NCBI GenBank assembly: GCA_964499865.1
Contig: CAZCPY010000182.1
Coordinates: forward strand, 1-5,118
Direction: 5' to 3'
DNA: 5,118 bases
Source: JANOGU01 sp964499865
GTDB taxonomy: Bacteria; Pseudomonadota; Alphaproteobacteria; Rhodobacterales; Rhodobacteraceae
Shown: positions 4,805-5,118 of the stretch, piece after piece
Layout: each line of letters begins with the position of its first letter
How positions within the stretch are numbered: position 1 is the first letter of the stretch
Made by a program: the position numbers and the translations under genes
Notes under the pieces: model-generated
What the model was told of the DNA's origin: nothing
The model's input: only the letters and a program-made list of their open reading frames with translations
Databases searched by the model: none

Positions 4805-5118
4805 GCCGCGAGCCGCTTGGCCTTGAGGGCGGCGAAAGTCTCGCCGTTTTCCGCCAGAACAGCCTCCTGACCCGTGAAGGACTGCCAGCGCTCGATGGCG
4901 ACATCGACATAGGCCGGGTTCAACTCGACCCCGAAGCACACCCGTCCGGTGGTTTCAGCTGCGATCAGCGTGGTGCCGGATCCCATGAACGGCTCATAGA
5001 CCGCCTGGCCGGGGCTGGAGTTGTTCAGGATCGGCCGCCGCATGCATTCGACCGGCTTCTGGGTGCCGTGCACGGTGTCGGCATCCTGATCCCGGTTGGC
5101 GATCTGCCACAGCGTCGT
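4801..5118 (-). CDS. DNA methyltransferase, C-terminal part (N-terminus off right edge)
   Basis: The last 105 residues of a beta-class DNA methyltransferase, open to the right edge. The visible part begins TTLWQIANRDQDADTVHGTQ and continues KPVECMRRPILNNSSPGQAV, then motif I EPFMGSGTTLIAAE and VELNPAYVDVAIERW. HGTQKPVE followed by F-x-GSGTT is the hallmark of the C-terminal half of N6-adenine/N4-cytosine methyltransferases; the catalytic (D/S/N)PPY motif should lie beyond the edge. The GTG at 5073 is an internal valine, not a start. Over its final ~51 residues about 30 are identical to the neighbouring fusion enzyme (hand count), so the two are relatives within one superfamily, perhaps an old duplication. 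Its stop overlaps the next start as ATGA (4801-4804). Whether it also carries a ParB-like domain cannot be seen. Confidence 0.94.
   Translation of the reverse strand, partial: TTLWQIANRDQDADTVHGTQKPVECMRRPILNNSSPGQAVYEPFMGSGTTLIAAETTGRVCFGVELNPAYVDVAIERWQSFTGQEAVLAENGETFAALKAKRLAA

Noticed and set aside
3440..4939. A 499-residue start for the ParB-methyltransferase
   Set aside because: The extra 45 residues are unlike protein of this family and overlap the conserved motif I coding region of the upstream methyltransferase in another frame. The ATG at 4804 has the ATGA overlap and the ParB-like N-terminus follows directly.

Overview
The window is a high-GC stretch of an alphaproteobacterial prophage or phage genome. 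The protein style (arginine, alanine and proline rich; terminase, methyltransferase and small-protein sequences of the kind seen in Paracoccus and Rhodobacter prophages) suggests a Rhodobacteraceae host. That host assignment is inference; the phage nature rests on the terminase genes.

Layout: (1) Positions 1-1319, minus strand, hold the DNA packaging pair: a small terminase subunit (Nu1-like) followed by a GpA-family large terminase subunit that runs off the left edge. A 100-N run (1323-1422) sits directly at the small subunit's N-terminus. (2) Positions 1502-2428, plus strand, form a two-gene island: a 75-residue protein of unknown function and a 191-residue protein ending in a DUF3489 domain. 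The spacer between them can fold so that the Shine-Dalgarno of the second gene is paired. A GC-rich 9-bp hairpin closes the island on its right. (3) Positions 2480-5118, minus strand, hold five genes read right to left: the C-terminal part of a beta-class DNA methyltransferase, a ParB-like/DNA methyltransferase fusion, a MerR-like DNA-binding protein, a two-helix membrane protein (DUF7220-like), and a 65-residue conserved hypothetical. The first four are joined by three successive 4-bp ATGA stop/start overlaps, so they are almost certainly one translationally coupled transcript.

How it works together: the methyltransferases probably modify phage DNA (protection from host restriction, or an epigenetic or packaging mark), the MerR-like protein may regulate the module, and the terminase pair cuts and packages the DNA. 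The opposite-strand island interrupts the otherwise leftward operon order and looks like inserted cargo. No RNA genes, CRISPR array, insertion sequence, integrase or attachment site is visible. I see no clearly new defence system; the most notable points are the coupled methyltransferase/MerR/membrane-protein cassette and the possible RNA switch in front of the DUF3489 gene.
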